Assembly: GCF_000447295.1 (NCBI RefSeq)
Contig: NZ_KE650771.1
Coordinates: 815,151-879,150, forward strand
Source: Fischerella sp. PCC 9431
Lineage (GTDB): Bacteria; Cyanobacteriota; Cyanobacteriia; Cyanobacteriales; Nostocaceae
DNA: 64,000 nt
Direction of reading: 5' to 3'
Shown here: positions 10,990 to 19,759 of the stretch, one piece after another
Layout: each line of letters starts with the position of its first letter
How positions within the stretch are numbered: the first letter of the stretch is position 1
Position numbers and translations under genes: made by a program
Notes under the pieces: model-generated
What the model was told of the DNA's origin: nothing
Seen by the model: only the letters and a program-made list of their open reading frames with translations
The model's database searches: none

Positions 10990-11649
10990 ATGGCAAAAAT
11001 TTTCGCAGTTCATCCTGATAATCCCCAGATCCGCCGAATAGAGGAGATAAAGACGGCACTGTCTGATGGTGCAGTGATGCTTTATCCTACTGATACAGTT
11101 TATGCGATCGGTTGTGATTTAAATGCTAAGTCGGCGGTGGAACGGGTACGGAAAATCAAACAACTAGCAAACGATAAACCATTGACGTTTTTGTCTCCAT
11201 CACTTTCCAATGTAGCGACTTATGCAAATGTCAGCGACACTGCCTATCGAATTATGAAACACCTAATTCCTGGGCCATATACGTTTTTGCTACCTGCGAC
11301 AAAATTAGTTCCACGTCTGGTGCAAAACCCAAAACGGAAGACTACTGGAATTAGAGTCCCGAATCATAAAGTGTGCCTCGAACTGCTGTCAGCCTTGGGA
11401 AATCCGATCATTTCGACTTCAGCACATTTACCACCAGATGAGACAAATAATGGGACTTTGGGAGTGGAAGAAGAACAAATTTTATCACGAGTAGAATTAT
11501 TTGACCGTTTGGAAGGATTGGTCGATGTCATTGTAGACACTGGTGAAGAGCCGAAGTATGAAGTGTCTACAATTTTGGATTTAACGGGAGAGGAACCAAT
11601 GATGATCAGGCAAGGTTTAGGTTGGGAAAAAGCTAAAGCATGGGTATAG
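10990..11649 (+). CDS. YrdC/Sua5/YciO-family protein (threonylcarbamoyl-AMP synthase-like)
   Basis: This 219-residue protein of the YrdC fold binds dsRNA or nucleotide and, in TsaC members, makes threonylcarbamoyl-AMP for tRNA t6A37. The nucleotide-binding entry is YPTDTVYAIGCDL (31-43), then KPLTFL, PGPYTFLLPAT and a basic RKTTGIRVPNH. These and the C-terminal STILDLTGEEPMMIRQG resemble the YciO subgroup more than TsaC itself, so the t6A role is less certain. It is divergent from larC across a short repeat. Confidence 0.85.
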   Translation: MAKIFAVHPDNPQIRRIEEIKTALSDGAVMLYPTDTVYAIGCDLNAKSAVERVRKIKQLANDKPLTFLSPSLSNVATYANVSDTAYRIMKHLIPGPYTFLLPATKLVPRLVQNPKRKTTGIRVPNHKVCLELLSALGNPIISTSAHLPPDETNNGTLGVEEEQILSRVELFDRLEGLVDVIVDTGEEPKYEVSTILDLTGEEPMMIRQGLGWEKAKAWV

Positions 11650-12000
11650 TAAATTAACTTCACTGGGTATGGATTTAATTTCGGAAACTGTAAATAATAA
11701 AACACCACTTTCATGATTGTCATACAGACAAAGCAAAGCGCTCTTAAGAGCATTACAGGGTTGAATCTTTGCAGATTATGGGTTTTGGCGATTTTGGGGT
11801 GGTCAAGCAAACTCATATATTAGCTATTGTTAAGTTGCTTATCGAAAAACCGACACATTGCCTTACCTGGAACTTGCGGATATTTCTTACATTCTTAAAT
11901 GTAAGCAGCGCTTGCGGTGATTATTAAGCAATGAAAGCTTAATCACTGTGGCGTTTGTTGCCATGTCGTTACGGTGCAGTACCACTCCCAACTAAAGATC
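11650..12000. other. Leader region of the HetZ-family gene with two hairpins
   Basis: This 351-bp region holds two consecutive potential hairpins close to the downstream gene. The first has the stem CTTACATT / AATGTAAG (11886-11905) with a 4-base loop. The second is GTGATTattAAGC / GCTTAATCAC (about 11917-11946) with a 3-base bulge. The T-runs expected of a terminator are missing, so they may be operators or leader structure. The region also holds a GCTCTTAAGAGC palindrome near 11740. Confidence 0.45.
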
Positions 12001-13191
12001 ATGAAAGTTAATTCTGCTAATCTACCAACGGTTAAACCAATTTCTCATAGCTACAGCGACGCTTTAATCCAATTTTTATATAAAGAAATACAAGCACACT
12101 CTAAAGCCGCACCTGGTTGTATGCAAGCTGTAGCAATGCGTATAGCCAAAGAAGTGGAACGTATATGTGATAAAAGTCATCGTATTCAAAAATCAGGGCA
12201 AGTCAAAACTTGGTTATTGACTCTAGGACGTCATCGTTTACAAAAATGCTTACATTATTACAAATTGGGTTCCAAGCAGGGACGGGTGGAATTACATAGC
12301 TGCTTAGGTGCTATGGTATATCGCCATATTGGGATTGCTGGAGGTGAGTTAGGATTTCAAGCCCGCTACAACTTAATTGAAGATTTCCTCCAGGCATTTT
12401 ATATTGAAGCCATCAAAGCTTTCCGCCGAGAAAATGAATTACCAGAAGATTACACCCCCCACACTCTGCTAGAACTAGCAGAATATATGGCTTTTACAGA
12501 ACAATATGCGAAACGTCGCATTAATCTAGCTGGCGGTGCAAATCAGCAATTGATCATATTACGCGCTCAAACATTTGCTCGGCGTCTACCCCAAGAAACA
12601 AATGTAGATTTTGAAATGGCCACAGAAGCTGCTAGGACTGAAGATGCAGAATCCTATCAGCGTAACTCGGCGGTGCAACAATTGCGATCGCAAATGATTT
12701 CTCAACCAAGTTTTGATCTAGCTGAAGATAGTGAACGCGATCGCGTCATCTCAGAATTGACCAAATATTTTGAATCTCAAGGTCAACACGACTGTATAGA
12801 TTATCTGACATTAAAACTTCAAGATTTATCAGCACCGGAAATTGACCAAATTCTTGGTTTAACTAGTCGTCAGCGAGATTATCTCCAACAACGTTTTAAA
12901 TACCATGTGGAAAAATTTGCTCGTACCCATCATTGGCAATTAGTCCATCAATGGTTGGGTGTCGGTTTAGAACAAAAGCTAGGCTTGTCTTCCCAACAGT
13001 GGGAACACTTTTTGAATGAACTTTCTGAGCAACAACGCCAAATATTGCAACTCAAGGCTGCCAAACACACAGATCAAGCGATCGCTAAAACCCTCAAATG
13101 TACTCCCAAACAACTGCAAAAGTGCTGGACTCAGTTGTTAGAACAAGCATGGGCTATCCGCAATGGGAATATAGAAGTTCATACTGGTTGA
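12001..13191 (+). CDS. HetZ-family heterocyst differentiation protein
   Basis: The 396-residue protein matches the HetZ family, which acts early in heterocyst differentiation downstream of HetR. The start is placed at ATG 12001 because the N-terminus SANLPTVKPISHSY is where family members begin; an in-frame GTG at 11974 is possible but has no ribosome binding site. Recognisable stretches are RIQKSGQVKTWLLTLGRHRLQ (residues ~60-80), HTLLELAEYMAFTEQYAKRRI (~156-176), and a C-terminal sigma-factor-like helix-turn-helix pair (LTSRQRDYLQQRFKYH and LSEQQRQILQLKAAKHTDQAIAKTL), consistent with DNA binding. In Anabaena hetZ is followed by patU genes; here no patU follows, so it may be a paralogue. Family assignment is firm, orthology is not. 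Confidence 0.75.
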   Translation: MKVNSANLPTVKPISHSYSDALIQFLYKEIQAHSKAAPGCMQAVAMRIAKEVERICDKSHRIQKSGQVKTWLLTLGRHRLQKCLHYYKLGSKQGRVELHSCLGAMVYRHIGIAGGELGFQARYNLIEDFLQAFYIEAIKAFRRENELPEDYTPHTLLELAEYMAFTEQYAKRRINLAGGANQQLIILRAQTFARRLPQETNVDFEMATEAARTEDAESYQRNSAVQQLRSQMISQPSFDLAEDSERDRVISELTKYFESQGQHDCIDYLTLKLQDLSAPEIDQILGLTSRQRDYLQQRFKYHVEKFARTHHWQLVHQWLGVGLEQKLGLSSQQWEHFLNELSEQQRQILQLKAAKHTDQAIAKTLKCTPKQLQKCWTQLLEQAWAIRNGNIEVHTG

Positions 13192-13906
13192 AGCCTTTGT
13201 TGCTTTTATCTCTTATTAGTTAATATTGACTAATGACTAATTTCTCTAAATTTCTTGGTTGTAGATGCCTACTCTAAATAAATCACTTATATATTCCCTA
13301 TTTTTCCCCCATCAATGGGCAGGGCTGTTTCATTCGTTCAAATCAGGATTTTGTCAAGAGTATCAGCCAGAAATTTTAGTGAGTTGGTAATCGAAAAATT
13401 ACTGCTTCCATCGGTAAATTTAAGTGCGATCGCTTGATTTTTGTCCAAAGCGCGATTGTTTAACAACCTGATTGTTTTGACTGATACGCTTGTAAATTAG
13501 GGACTTTTAGGGAATGAAACAGCCCTGCATCAATGGGGGAAGTACTGTAGGGGAACAGCACGTTTAGCATCTCTAAAATAATGCCAACAAAAAGTATTTT
13601 TTTATTTAAAATTAAATTGTACATTTAATATTTTCTCAATTTTTTAGAAAAAGCAAATAATTTTGAACAATAAGAACCCCGATTTTTTTCATAATTTGGG
13701 GGTATTGTATCTCACGAATAATTTATGAATGCTATAGAAAAGTGCCATTTTTATTAGCATGTATGCTAAAATACGGCTTTGTGCAAGTTTTTTAAAAAAC
13801 TTAAACCAACAATCCCATCACATTTTTGGTGTGGGAGTGTCAAAATATATATAAATCGCGAGATCACAAAAAACCTACAGTCAAGAGCAAGGCAGTTTAA
13901 AATCAA
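13192..13906. other. Intergenic stretch with MITE 1 and a palindrome
   Basis: A 715-bp gap. It holds a 208-bp MITE with perfect terminal repeats (13320-13527), listed separately. About 140 bp before the next gene is the inverted repeat TTAGCAT-GT-ATGCTAA (13754-13769), a possible operator. The rest is AT-rich with no convincing reading frame. Confidence 0.6.
13310..13537. mobile_element. 208-bp MITE with 10-bp target duplication
   Basis: The element spans 13320-13527. Its ends are perfect 16-bp inverted repeats, CAGGGCTGTTTCATTC at 13320-13335 and the complement at 13512-13527. Both sides are flanked by CATCAATGGG (13310-13319 and 13528-13537), a 10-bp target-site duplication. Subterminal inverted copies of a CAAGnGTATCAG motif lie inside. 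There is no transposase, so it is non-autonomous. A 10-bp duplication fits IS4-like transposases (inference). A lone copy of the same end lies at 44954. Confidence 0.9.
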
Positions 13907-14113
13907 ATGTTTGACGGATTTTGGGATAACGTCTTTCGCTACCAGCGCTACTTCATCACTACCCTGTTAGGCGTTTTGTTGAACACGTTCGCACCACTAG
14001 CACCTTTGTTAAAACGCCCAGTAACATTAATAGCTCTTTTGGGCTTTTTGGCTGGTGGGCTAGTATTCGTAACTCTGACCCTGCGAGCTATGCTGGGTTT
14101 GAGTACAATTTGA
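13907..14113 (+). CDS. DUF751 family small membrane protein
   Basis: A 68-residue protein conserved in cyanobacteria and plastid genomes (DUF751/Ycf33-like). MFDGFWDNVFRYQRYFITTLLGVLLNTFAPL is the family signature, followed by a second hydrophobic helix (ALLGFLAGGLVFVTLTLRAM). Two transmembrane segments are expected. Function unknown. It sits just upstream of rbfA on the same strand with a 143-bp gap. Confidence 0.85.
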   Translation: MFDGFWDNVFRYQRYFITTLLGVLLNTFAPLAPLLKRPVTLIALLGFLAGGLVFVTLTLRAMLGLSTI

Positions 14114-14256
14114 GTCCAAACTATACAGAGGATGTATTTTCACTGCCGGATCGGGTAAACTGACAAAAACAGAAAATTTTTGAGTCCCCAGTCCCCAACA
14201 AATCTTGATACTGTTAACGTAACGTAGTACAACCTCTGTGAGGAGGCACGATTTTT

Positions 14257-14682
14257 ATGGCTACAAATCGCCGCGTTTCCCGCGTTGCTGAATTAATTAA
14301 ACGGGAAGTTAGCCAAATGCTACTCAATAGCATAAAGGATGACCGTGTGGGTACGGGAATGGTAAGTGTTACCGATGTTGATGTTTCTGGCGATTTGCAA
14401 CACGCTAAAATCTATGTGTCGATATATGGCACAGAAGAAGCAAAAGCAGAAACAATGGCTGGTTTGAAGTCCGCGACAGGTTACGTCCGTAGCGAACTCG
14501 GCGCACGGGTGCGTTTACGCCGTACACCAGAGGTAGTGTTTATTGAAGACCGTTCCATAGAACGCGGTACAAAAGTATTATCGCTATTGAATCAACTCGA
14601 ACTTCAACGTAAGCCAGAAAATTTTGAAGATGATGCCGAAAATGGTACAGAAGATGGCGAATCTGCGAAATCTGTAACCTAA
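14257..14682 (+). CDS. rbfA: 30S ribosome-binding factor RbfA
   Basis: RbfA (141 aa) is a KH-like protein that helps mature the 16S rRNA 5' end on the small subunit and supports cold adaptation. Motifs are [14 protein letters not shown] at 7-20, [18 protein letters not shown] near 40-57, and [18 protein letters not shown] near 85-102. An acidic tail ([13 protein letters not shown]) follows the core, common in cyanobacterial forms. GTGAGGAGG lies upstream of the ATG. A hairpin follows the gene at 14719. Confidence 0.95.
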   Translation: MATNRRVSRVAELIKREVSQMLLNSIKDDRVGTGMVSVTDVDVSGDLQHAKIYVSIYGTEEAKAETMAGLKSATGYVRSELGARVRLRRTPEVVFIEDRSIERGTKVLSLLNQLELQRKPENFEDDAENGTEDGESAKSVT

Positions 14683-14718
14683 GCAACAATCTATTCGCAG
14701 AAATTAGCTATGCATTTT

Positions 14719-14743
14719 ACAGACACGATCTGTTCGTGTCTGT
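14719..14743 (+). terminator. Hairpin after rbfA
   Basis: A perfect 10-bp stem ACAGACACGA / TCGTGTCTGT with a 5-base loop lies 36 bp after the rbfA stop, followed by a weak T-rich tail (TTCAATATGTTT). It is probably the rbfA terminator. Confidence 0.6.
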
Positions 14744-16191
14744 TTCAATATGTTTAATAAGGTTTTAGTAGCGCTTTAACACGAGTTCGATAAATTTGCT
14801 TTAAGCTTTGTGGTAAAACTTTTCCCTGCATTGAGAAAAGTTTAAGAGGTAAGAGGTTTTATCTGCACCTCGTAACAGAAAGAGGAAGTGAGACAGAATA
14901 AGTCGAACCCATGTTGCTTTAGCACCACTAGACAAGACTTTACATTTATTTACATACTAGACCTCTTGCAAAAATAATAAAGAACCCCTCCCAAATCCTC
15001 CCCGAAACAGAGACAGATTTCTCTGTTTCAGAAGGAAATAGGAGGGTTAATTCAACTTTTGCCAGAGGTCTAGTATTTACCAATCATAGGGAAACGGTTA
15101 AGGGGGAAAGAACCTTCCCTTCTAAACCCTCATCCCAAGAGGGAATTTTGAGTTTTCCTCTTTTGTTTATAGCTGTAGATAGTTCTTGGTGAACGACTAC
15201 ATAATCTATCTGCTGTGTAAATCTAGTGATTAATTTCCATCTTCCATTTGCGAAGGTTGTATTGCGGGAAAATTTCGCAGTTCTAAGTTAATGATTGAAT
15301 TTTGTTTTTTATTGATAGTCATTGAAAAATCCAACATTCAATAACTAGCAACTAACTGATAGCACAGACCTTCCCATGCATTAGAAACTTCGTAATCATT
15401 TTTCTCAGCTATGAGAAGAATTTATAACATCAACCAAAGTTAACAATCAATGACAGAATGGTTTACGTTGCTTAATATGAGTGCATAAATGAATACAATG
15501 TTATTTATTTAAACATGTCATTTCAGCAATTTTACTGTTAACTTAAGATGGGATACATAACTCAAATATGTGAATTCCAAACCACTACAACAGCTAGCTT
15601 AGAGGTATATCAACATCATCTCAAATTCACCATCAAGATTGCTACAAATCTTCCTATGAGGAAATTTGTTTGGTAGTAGTGTTAAACTTCAGGTGCTGGT
15701 TAAAAGTTTATTTAAGAAATTATTAACAAACACACCTCTATCAACTGGTGTGGTGTATTGTAGCCTTTATCGCTTGCAGCAGTTTATACATATACTTCAA
15801 CCAAATATTCTCTGATTGTTTTTCTATTTAAAATGCCAGCGTATAGGACAGTCAATTACATAGATTCTTGAGTATGTTATACATTTATTTGCCAAATATC
15901 TGGCTTTTGTCTATAGAGACCAATATTTAATAACTGCCTTACTCAAAAGCAAGCAAAGACTCACTCTGACAATAATTTGAATGATTTAATTTCAGGGGGT
16001 AAAAAGAAAATGTCATGACTGTTTGACAAACTTAACATTTTTTTACATAATTTTATGATGTGTAGCGTCAAAATGAAAATAGTTCCGTATACCAAATTAC
16101 AAAATCCCAGTTATAGGCCTACTCATTGCTATGTTTGTTCCTAAAAGATTTTTGGGAACACTACTTACGTGTAAAATTCTGAGTAAAGATC
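14744..16191. other. 1.45 kb gene-poor region
   Basis: No convincing gene was found here on either strand. It holds a 123-bp MITE (14954-15076). The remainder (15100-16190) is AT-rich, with scattered weak palindromes and no tRNA-like clover. Its length and position before a conserved small gene leave room for an unrecognised small RNA or long leader, but I see no structural proof. Confidence 0.5.
14950..15080. mobile_element. 123-bp MITE with 20-bp terminal repeats
   Basis: The left end ATACTAGACCTCTTGCAAAA (14954-14973) pairs with the right end at 15057-15076 with one mismatch. Both sides carry TTAC (14950-14953, 15077-15080), a likely 4-bp duplication. Inside is a perfect hairpin GAAACAGAGA / TCTCTGTTTC and a CCCCTCCCAAATCCTCCCC tract. 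The AGACCTCTTGCAAAA end resembles cyanobacterial IS5-type ends (from memory, not verified). Confidence 0.8.
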
Positions 16192-16428
16192 ATGAGTGTT
16201 AATACGGTACCTTCTATCAGCTACTACTCTTTAGACGTTATTCAAGACGAAGCGCGACAACTTGTGCAGAAGGGAGTGGTTAGCAGACAGCAACCAATAT
16301 ATACTCTCTGCCAGTACATACCAGCTCGTGAGTGGGTGTGTATTGAATGTGAATTAGAAAAGTGCGACTTCCTTTTGCGCGATCGCATCGGCGATCTGAT
16401 TGGTCGGGAAGAATGGGAAAACGACTAA
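16192..16428 (+). CDS. DUF4327 family protein
   Basis: A 78-residue conserved cyanobacterial protein. The core SLDVIQDEARQLVQKGVVSRQQPIYTLCQYIPAREW is the DUF4327 signature, followed by CIECELEKCDFLLRDRIGDLIGREEW. No transmembrane segment; three Cys residues. Function unknown. It is preceded by a long gene-poor region, and GTAAAATTCTGAGTAAAG upstream of the ATG gives no strong ribosome binding site. Confidence 0.85.
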   Translation: MSVNTVPSISYYSLDVIQDEARQLVQKGVVSRQQPIYTLCQYIPAREWVCIECELEKCDFLLRDRIGDLIGREEWEND

Positions 16429-16562
16429 TCAACGAGAAAACGATTGATATTAGATTGGGATATCCATAATTGGATGTGTGAATTTTTTTAAAAAAGATTC
16501 AACGCCCAATTTTCAAGGTAGTCTCTGGTTATGATTAGTCTTTCCCGATCTAGACTCTTGTA

Positions 16563-16703
16563 ATGACTTATCTGTTATCTGTTCTTACTGTTTCTCGAAT
16601 CAGCAAAACACTACAGCAATCTGTACGCCATATTTTCCGGCGTCAATGTACAGGTTCTGAAGTTGATTTAATCAGGTTTATTGATTATGCCGGAGTAGTT
16701 TGA
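16563..16703 (+). CDS. Possible small protein of 46 aa
   Basis: An ATG-started frame encodes a basic, partly hydrophobic peptide (begins MTYLLSVLTVSRISK, ends RFIDYAGVV). Its stop codon falls in the loop of a strong terminator hairpin, so a short transcript clearly ends here. No ribosome binding site is visible and I do not recognise the protein. It could equally be a small RNA or the 3' end of a DUF4327 transcript. Confidence 0.35.
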   Translation: MTYLLSVLTVSRISKTLQQSVRHIFRRQCTGSEVDLIRFIDYAGVV

Positions 16704-16730
16704 TTTTGGCAACTACTCCGGTGATTTTTT
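16690..16730 (+). terminator. Strong intrinsic terminator
   Basis: A perfect 11-bp stem CCGGAGTAGTT / AACTACTCCGG with a 10-base loop is followed by TGATTTTTT. It terminates plus-strand transcription from DUF4327 or a small gene. Confidence 0.85.
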
Positions 16731-16752
16731 GTTTTAGTTAATGTTCTAACAA

Positions 16753-17109
16753 CTAACCAACCTCCTCCAAATACAAATTCACATCTTCGATGATACGGGT
16801 GAGTTCTGCTTCCGTAGTCAAGCGAATATTGATGTCACGGATAGTCAGTAGAACTTTTGCAGCAAAGGGTGTAGGCCAAATATTGGGATTACAGAAAATC
16901 TCTAAAAATACATCTCCTGTATGACGATATTCCATTGGCCGTTGGGGACTGGCTTTTCCAGCACCCGGAACAGCAGCTTTAGCAGCAACTGCTTTGAGAC
17001 TAGTCATCAACTGTTCCAGCGCTGCTTTGAGTTCCTGTGCTGCTTGGGGTGAAAAGCTAAAACAGACAGAACCCTCAACCAAGTTAAGTGTCAGGTGATT
17101 TCCAGACAT
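16753..17109 (-). CDS. Conserved cyanobacterial hypothetical protein, 118 aa
   Basis: A soluble alpha/beta protein of 118 residues with an Ala/Lys-rich helix (SPQAAQELKAALEQLMTSLKAVAAKAAV), a Pro-rich linker and an end segment RDINIRLTTEAELTRIIEDVNLYLEEVG. No family name is recalled; the compact composition and single-gene context look like a genuine cyanobacterial gene. Convergent with the small transcript at 16563. Confidence 0.65.
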   Translation of the reverse strand: MSGNHLTLNLVEGSVCFSFSPQAAQELKAALEQLMTSLKAVAAKAAVPGAGKASPQRPMEYRHTGDVFLEIFCNPNIWPTPFAAKVLLTIRDINIRLTTEAELTRIIEDVNLYLEEVG

Positions 17110-17561
17110 GAGCTATTGTTTAGATTTTTAGTACAGATACCATTTTCCTGGTACAGGTAACATCAAGATCCGTTTGTTTGTCAATGGTAATGATTCGCAA
17201 AATCTCAAGATGTGTTGTTGGTTGTTGCTGATTTAGCGATGGAATTGAAAATCACTATTTTTGAGACGTACTTGAGTGCATCTCAACCAACTTGATCAAA
17301 CAGATAAGCAAAAAACTAAAAAAAGTAATGAAAAAAAATCCCCTGACAAATGCTAATAAATATAGTTGCTTGAGTCATGGTATAGCCCAATTATAATCAG
17401 CGTTGTAGATACTATTAATTAAAAAATATTTCAATAAAGTACGGTTATAAATTGACGTTATAGCAAGATAAAATCCTTACTGCGTAAGAGTTTGATACAT
17501 TTTGTTGATGTATTTAGTTCTACACTTAGAACTCATAGAACATCATAGTTAAAATTCTTGT
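17110..17561. promoter_or_regulatory. Divergent intergenic region with an inverted repeat near the CDF start
   Basis: This 452-bp AT-rich region must drive both flanking genes. Thirty bases before the CDF start lies GTTCTA-CACT-TAGAAC (17517-17532), a 6-bp inverted repeat placed where an operator would act. A metal-responsive repressor site is conceivable given the downstream transporter, but the sequence matches no consensus I know. Confidence 0.35.
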
Positions 17562-18464
17562 ATGTCTTTAGATAACCGTGCCACAGTTAGAAAAGTTTTA
17601 ATCATCACTCTGTTCTTAAATATCTTTGTGATGTTATTAAAAGCTGTTGTTGGCAAATTAACAGGTTCTTTAAGTTTGTTAGCTGATGCTTTGCATAGCG
17701 TCACCGATAGCGCCAACAATATATTAGGATTGATAGCTAGCCGATTTTCTTCACCACAACCCGATCGCGAACATCCCTATGGACACTTAAAATTTGAAGC
17801 AGTGGGTGCTTTGGGAATTTCGGCGTTTTTAGGTATAGCTTGTTTTGAAATTCTCCAAGGTGCTGTCGAACGCATTCTCAATGGTGGTGAACCCGTAAGC
17901 ATATCAGCACCAGAATTGTGGTTATTACTAGTTGTATTAGGTGTGAATATTTTCGTCACCTTTTACGAACGCCACGTAGGTGTAAAAGTCGGTAGCCCGA
18001 TTTTGATCGCCGATGCTAAACATACCATGAGTGATGTTTGGGTGACAATTTCCGTGATTGGCGGTTTGATTGGTGTATGGTTGGGTTATCAGTGGTTAGA
18101 TGTGGCGTTAGCTTTTCCTGTAGCTTTGTTAGTCTTTTGGAGTGGCTGGACAGTTTTAAAAGAGAATTTACCTTGGCTTGTGGATAAAATTGCGATCGCA
18201 CCAGAATTAATTCATGCGATCGCTCTTTCTGTCCCTGGAGTGATAAACTGCCATGATATAGCCTCTCGTGGTGTTGTTGGTCGCCAAGCTTTTATTGAAA
18301 TGCACTTAATAGTTGATGCTCAAGATGTTCAAACAGCGCATCGCATCACTGAAGAAGTAGAAAGACGACTCGAAGAACGCTTTAGCCCAGTACGGATTGT
18401 AATTCATGTCGAACCACCAGAGTATCGCTCAGAGCAGATTAGCTTTGGCTCTAACTCTAACTAG
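17562..18464 (+). CDS. Cation diffusion facilitator family transporter
   Basis: A 300-residue divalent metal/proton antiporter of the CDF (cation_efflux) family in the cytoplasmic membrane. Six hydrophobic helices fill residues ~12-205. Metal-site motifs are Asp42/His45/Asp49 in ADALHSVTDSANN and Asp151/His154/Asp158 in ADAKHTMSDVW. HPYGHLKFE (71-79) is the typical loop. The C-terminal cytoplasmic ferredoxin-like domain (210-290) ends in VRIVIHVEPPE. Metal specificity cannot be read reliably; HxxxD in helix V is compatible with Zn, Cd or Fe. Confidence 0.92.
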   Translation: MSLDNRATVRKVLIITLFLNIFVMLLKAVVGKLTGSLSLLADALHSVTDSANNILGLIASRFSSPQPDREHPYGHLKFEAVGALGISAFLGIACFEILQGAVERILNGGEPVSISAPELWLLLVVLGVNIFVTFYERHVGVKVGSPILIADAKHTMSDVWVTISVIGGLIGVWLGYQWLDVALAFPVALLVFWSGWTVLKENLPWLVDKIAIAPELIHAIALSVPGVINCHDIASRGVVGRQAFIEMHLIVDAQDVQTAHRITEEVERRLEERFSPVRIVIHVEPPEYRSEQISFGSNSN

Positions 18465-18837
18465 CAAATCATTCTTGTGTTATACCCGGTTCTCTGACTC
18501 CAGATAGGGGCTGTAACTGTAAGATTCTTAGTATCTTAATAACATAGCAAAACGCACTGGCAGAACGTTTTACCGTTGTGGTTCTTTACTACTTTTGGAA
18601 GGAGAGCGACGTCACAAAAGTAGACAGTGCTGATAAAAAAGGGGTCTAGATAGTTGTGGAGTTTTTGTCGCTTCCTCCACTTTGTTACGACCAACGGGAA
18701 GGTTAAATTCTCCATGCAGAGCGGTCGAAGGTCGTGGATATCTAGTCTATATTATAGGTCAATGAGCATTCGTGCTGATCTCGAAACTCTTATTCTCGGA
18801 ATCGCCACGTATGCTTATTTGCCTATCACCGACATAG
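18465..18837. other. Intergenic stretch, nothing firm
   Basis: A 373-bp gap. It holds a 9-bp hairpin arm pair CTACTTTTG / CAAAAGTAG (about 18589-18624) around a GGAAGGAGAGCGACGTCA loop, and an open frame (18654-18851) with no family match. It may be decayed sequence or an untranslated leader. Confidence 0.4.
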
Positions 18838-19329
18838 ATGGATATTTTTAATAAAAATAGAAGCTTCAAACCTAGTATTTTCTTTTTCTTTCTTTTACTT
18901 TTTTACTTTTTATTTTTTACTTTTTCGGTGAATATGAACGTATTAGCACAGTCATCTATTAAACCAGACATTCCGGCTATAATTCAACAGGCAAAAGAAG
19001 CTTGGGTTAATCTTGATGGCAACGCTTTAGCGAAATTGTTTACACCTGACGGTGAACTAATTGTACCTGGTCATAGGTGGCAGGGGCAAGCAGAAATCAG
19101 TGAAGCGGTTTCCTCGGTTGCTCAACAATCACAAGATATCAAGATTGATATTGAACGGATCATGATCTGTGGTGAACAAGCTGTGATTGAATGGCATTAT
19201 CAAGAAACGGAAAAAACTACTCATCATCGCAAAACCACTGATGATGCGATCGTAGTAGATTTTCGAGATGGTCACATTAGCCGTTGGCGAGAATATTTCG
19301 ATACTGAAACACCATTATCTAATCAGTAA
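18838..19329 (+). CDS. Secreted SnoaL/NTF2-like protein
   Basis: A 163-residue protein. The N-terminus has a Phe/Leu-rich hydrophobic segment (residues 12-34) ending in VLAQS, a likely signal peptide. The rest is a nuclear-transport-factor-2 fold: IIQQAKEAWVNLDGNALAKLFTPDGELIVPGHRWQGQAEI, AVIEWHYQE and FRDGHISRWREYFD are typical of SnoaL-like or ketosteroid-isomerase-like proteins. The ligand is unknown. Its last 11 bp overlap the end of the convergent response regulator gene. Confidence 0.75.
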   Translation: MDIFNKNRSFKPSIFFFFLLLFYFLFFTFSVNMNVLAQSSIKPDIPAIIQQAKEAWVNLDGNALAKLFTPDGELIVPGHRWQGQAEISEAVSSVAQQSQDIKIDIERIMICGEQAVIEWHYQETEKTTHHRKTTDDAIVVDFRDGHISRWREYFDTETPLSNQ

Positions 19330-19759
19330 CTAGCACATTTGCGACGGCTGCAACCAAATTATCTGGGTCTACAGGTTTAGCTACATGAGTTTGAAAGCCA
19401 GCTTCTAGGGCGCGGATACGATCTTCACTGTCAGCATAAGCTGTTAATGCGATCGCTGGTACATTTCCTCCTTGTTCTGCTTTCAAGTCACGAATCTTGC
19501 CAATTAAAGTATAGCCATCCTCATCTGGCATACCTATATCACAAACTAAAACATTTGGTCGTAACTGTGGTAACACTTCTAAAGCTTTTGCTGCTGACGC
19601 AACTGTTGTTACACTAGCTCCATCTGCTTCCAATACGGTAGAAATATAAAAGCGACTATCTTCATCGTCATCTACCACGAGGATTTTTAATCTAGCAAGA
19701 GGGAGAGAAGATGGCGTGGTGTCTCCTGTAACATTGGAAAAAAGAGAATTATCTCTCAT
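19319..19759 (-). CDS. Single-domain response regulator
   Basis: A 146-residue CheY-like receiver without an output domain. Acidic pocket residues are Asp30-Asp31-Asp32, phosphoacceptor Asp74 (VLVCDIGMPDEDG), Thr106 (ALTAYAD) and Lys128 (AKPVDPD), so it should be phosphorylatable. About 20 Ser/Thr/Pro-rich residues precede the domain. It lies upstream of and divergent from the phytochrome block; partnership with the hybrid kinase there is possible but unproven. Confidence 0.9.
   Translation of the reverse strand: MRDNSLFSNVTGDTTPSSLPLARLKILVVDDDEDSRFYISTVLEADGASVTTVASAAKALEVLPQLRPNVLVCDIGMPDEDGYTLIGKIRDLKAEQGGNVPAIALTAYADSEDRIRALEAGFQTHVAKPVDPDNLVAAVANVLVTD

Larger units (their letters stand above)
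16429..16752. other. Intergenic stretch with small ORF candidate and terminator
   Basis: A 324-bp gap between convergent genes. It holds a possible 46-codon gene (16563-16703) that runs into a strong terminator (16690-16730). Upstream of that, 16440-16560 shows nothing recognisable. Confidence 0.5.

Noticed and set aside
17180-17200. Fur/Zur-like box (GGTAATGATTCGC)
   Set aside because: Only one half matches and it lies about 370 bp upstream of the CDF start.
18654-18851. 65-codon frame upstream of the SnoaL-like gene
   Set aside because: It overlaps the next start codon, has no recognisable protein and no ribosome binding site.
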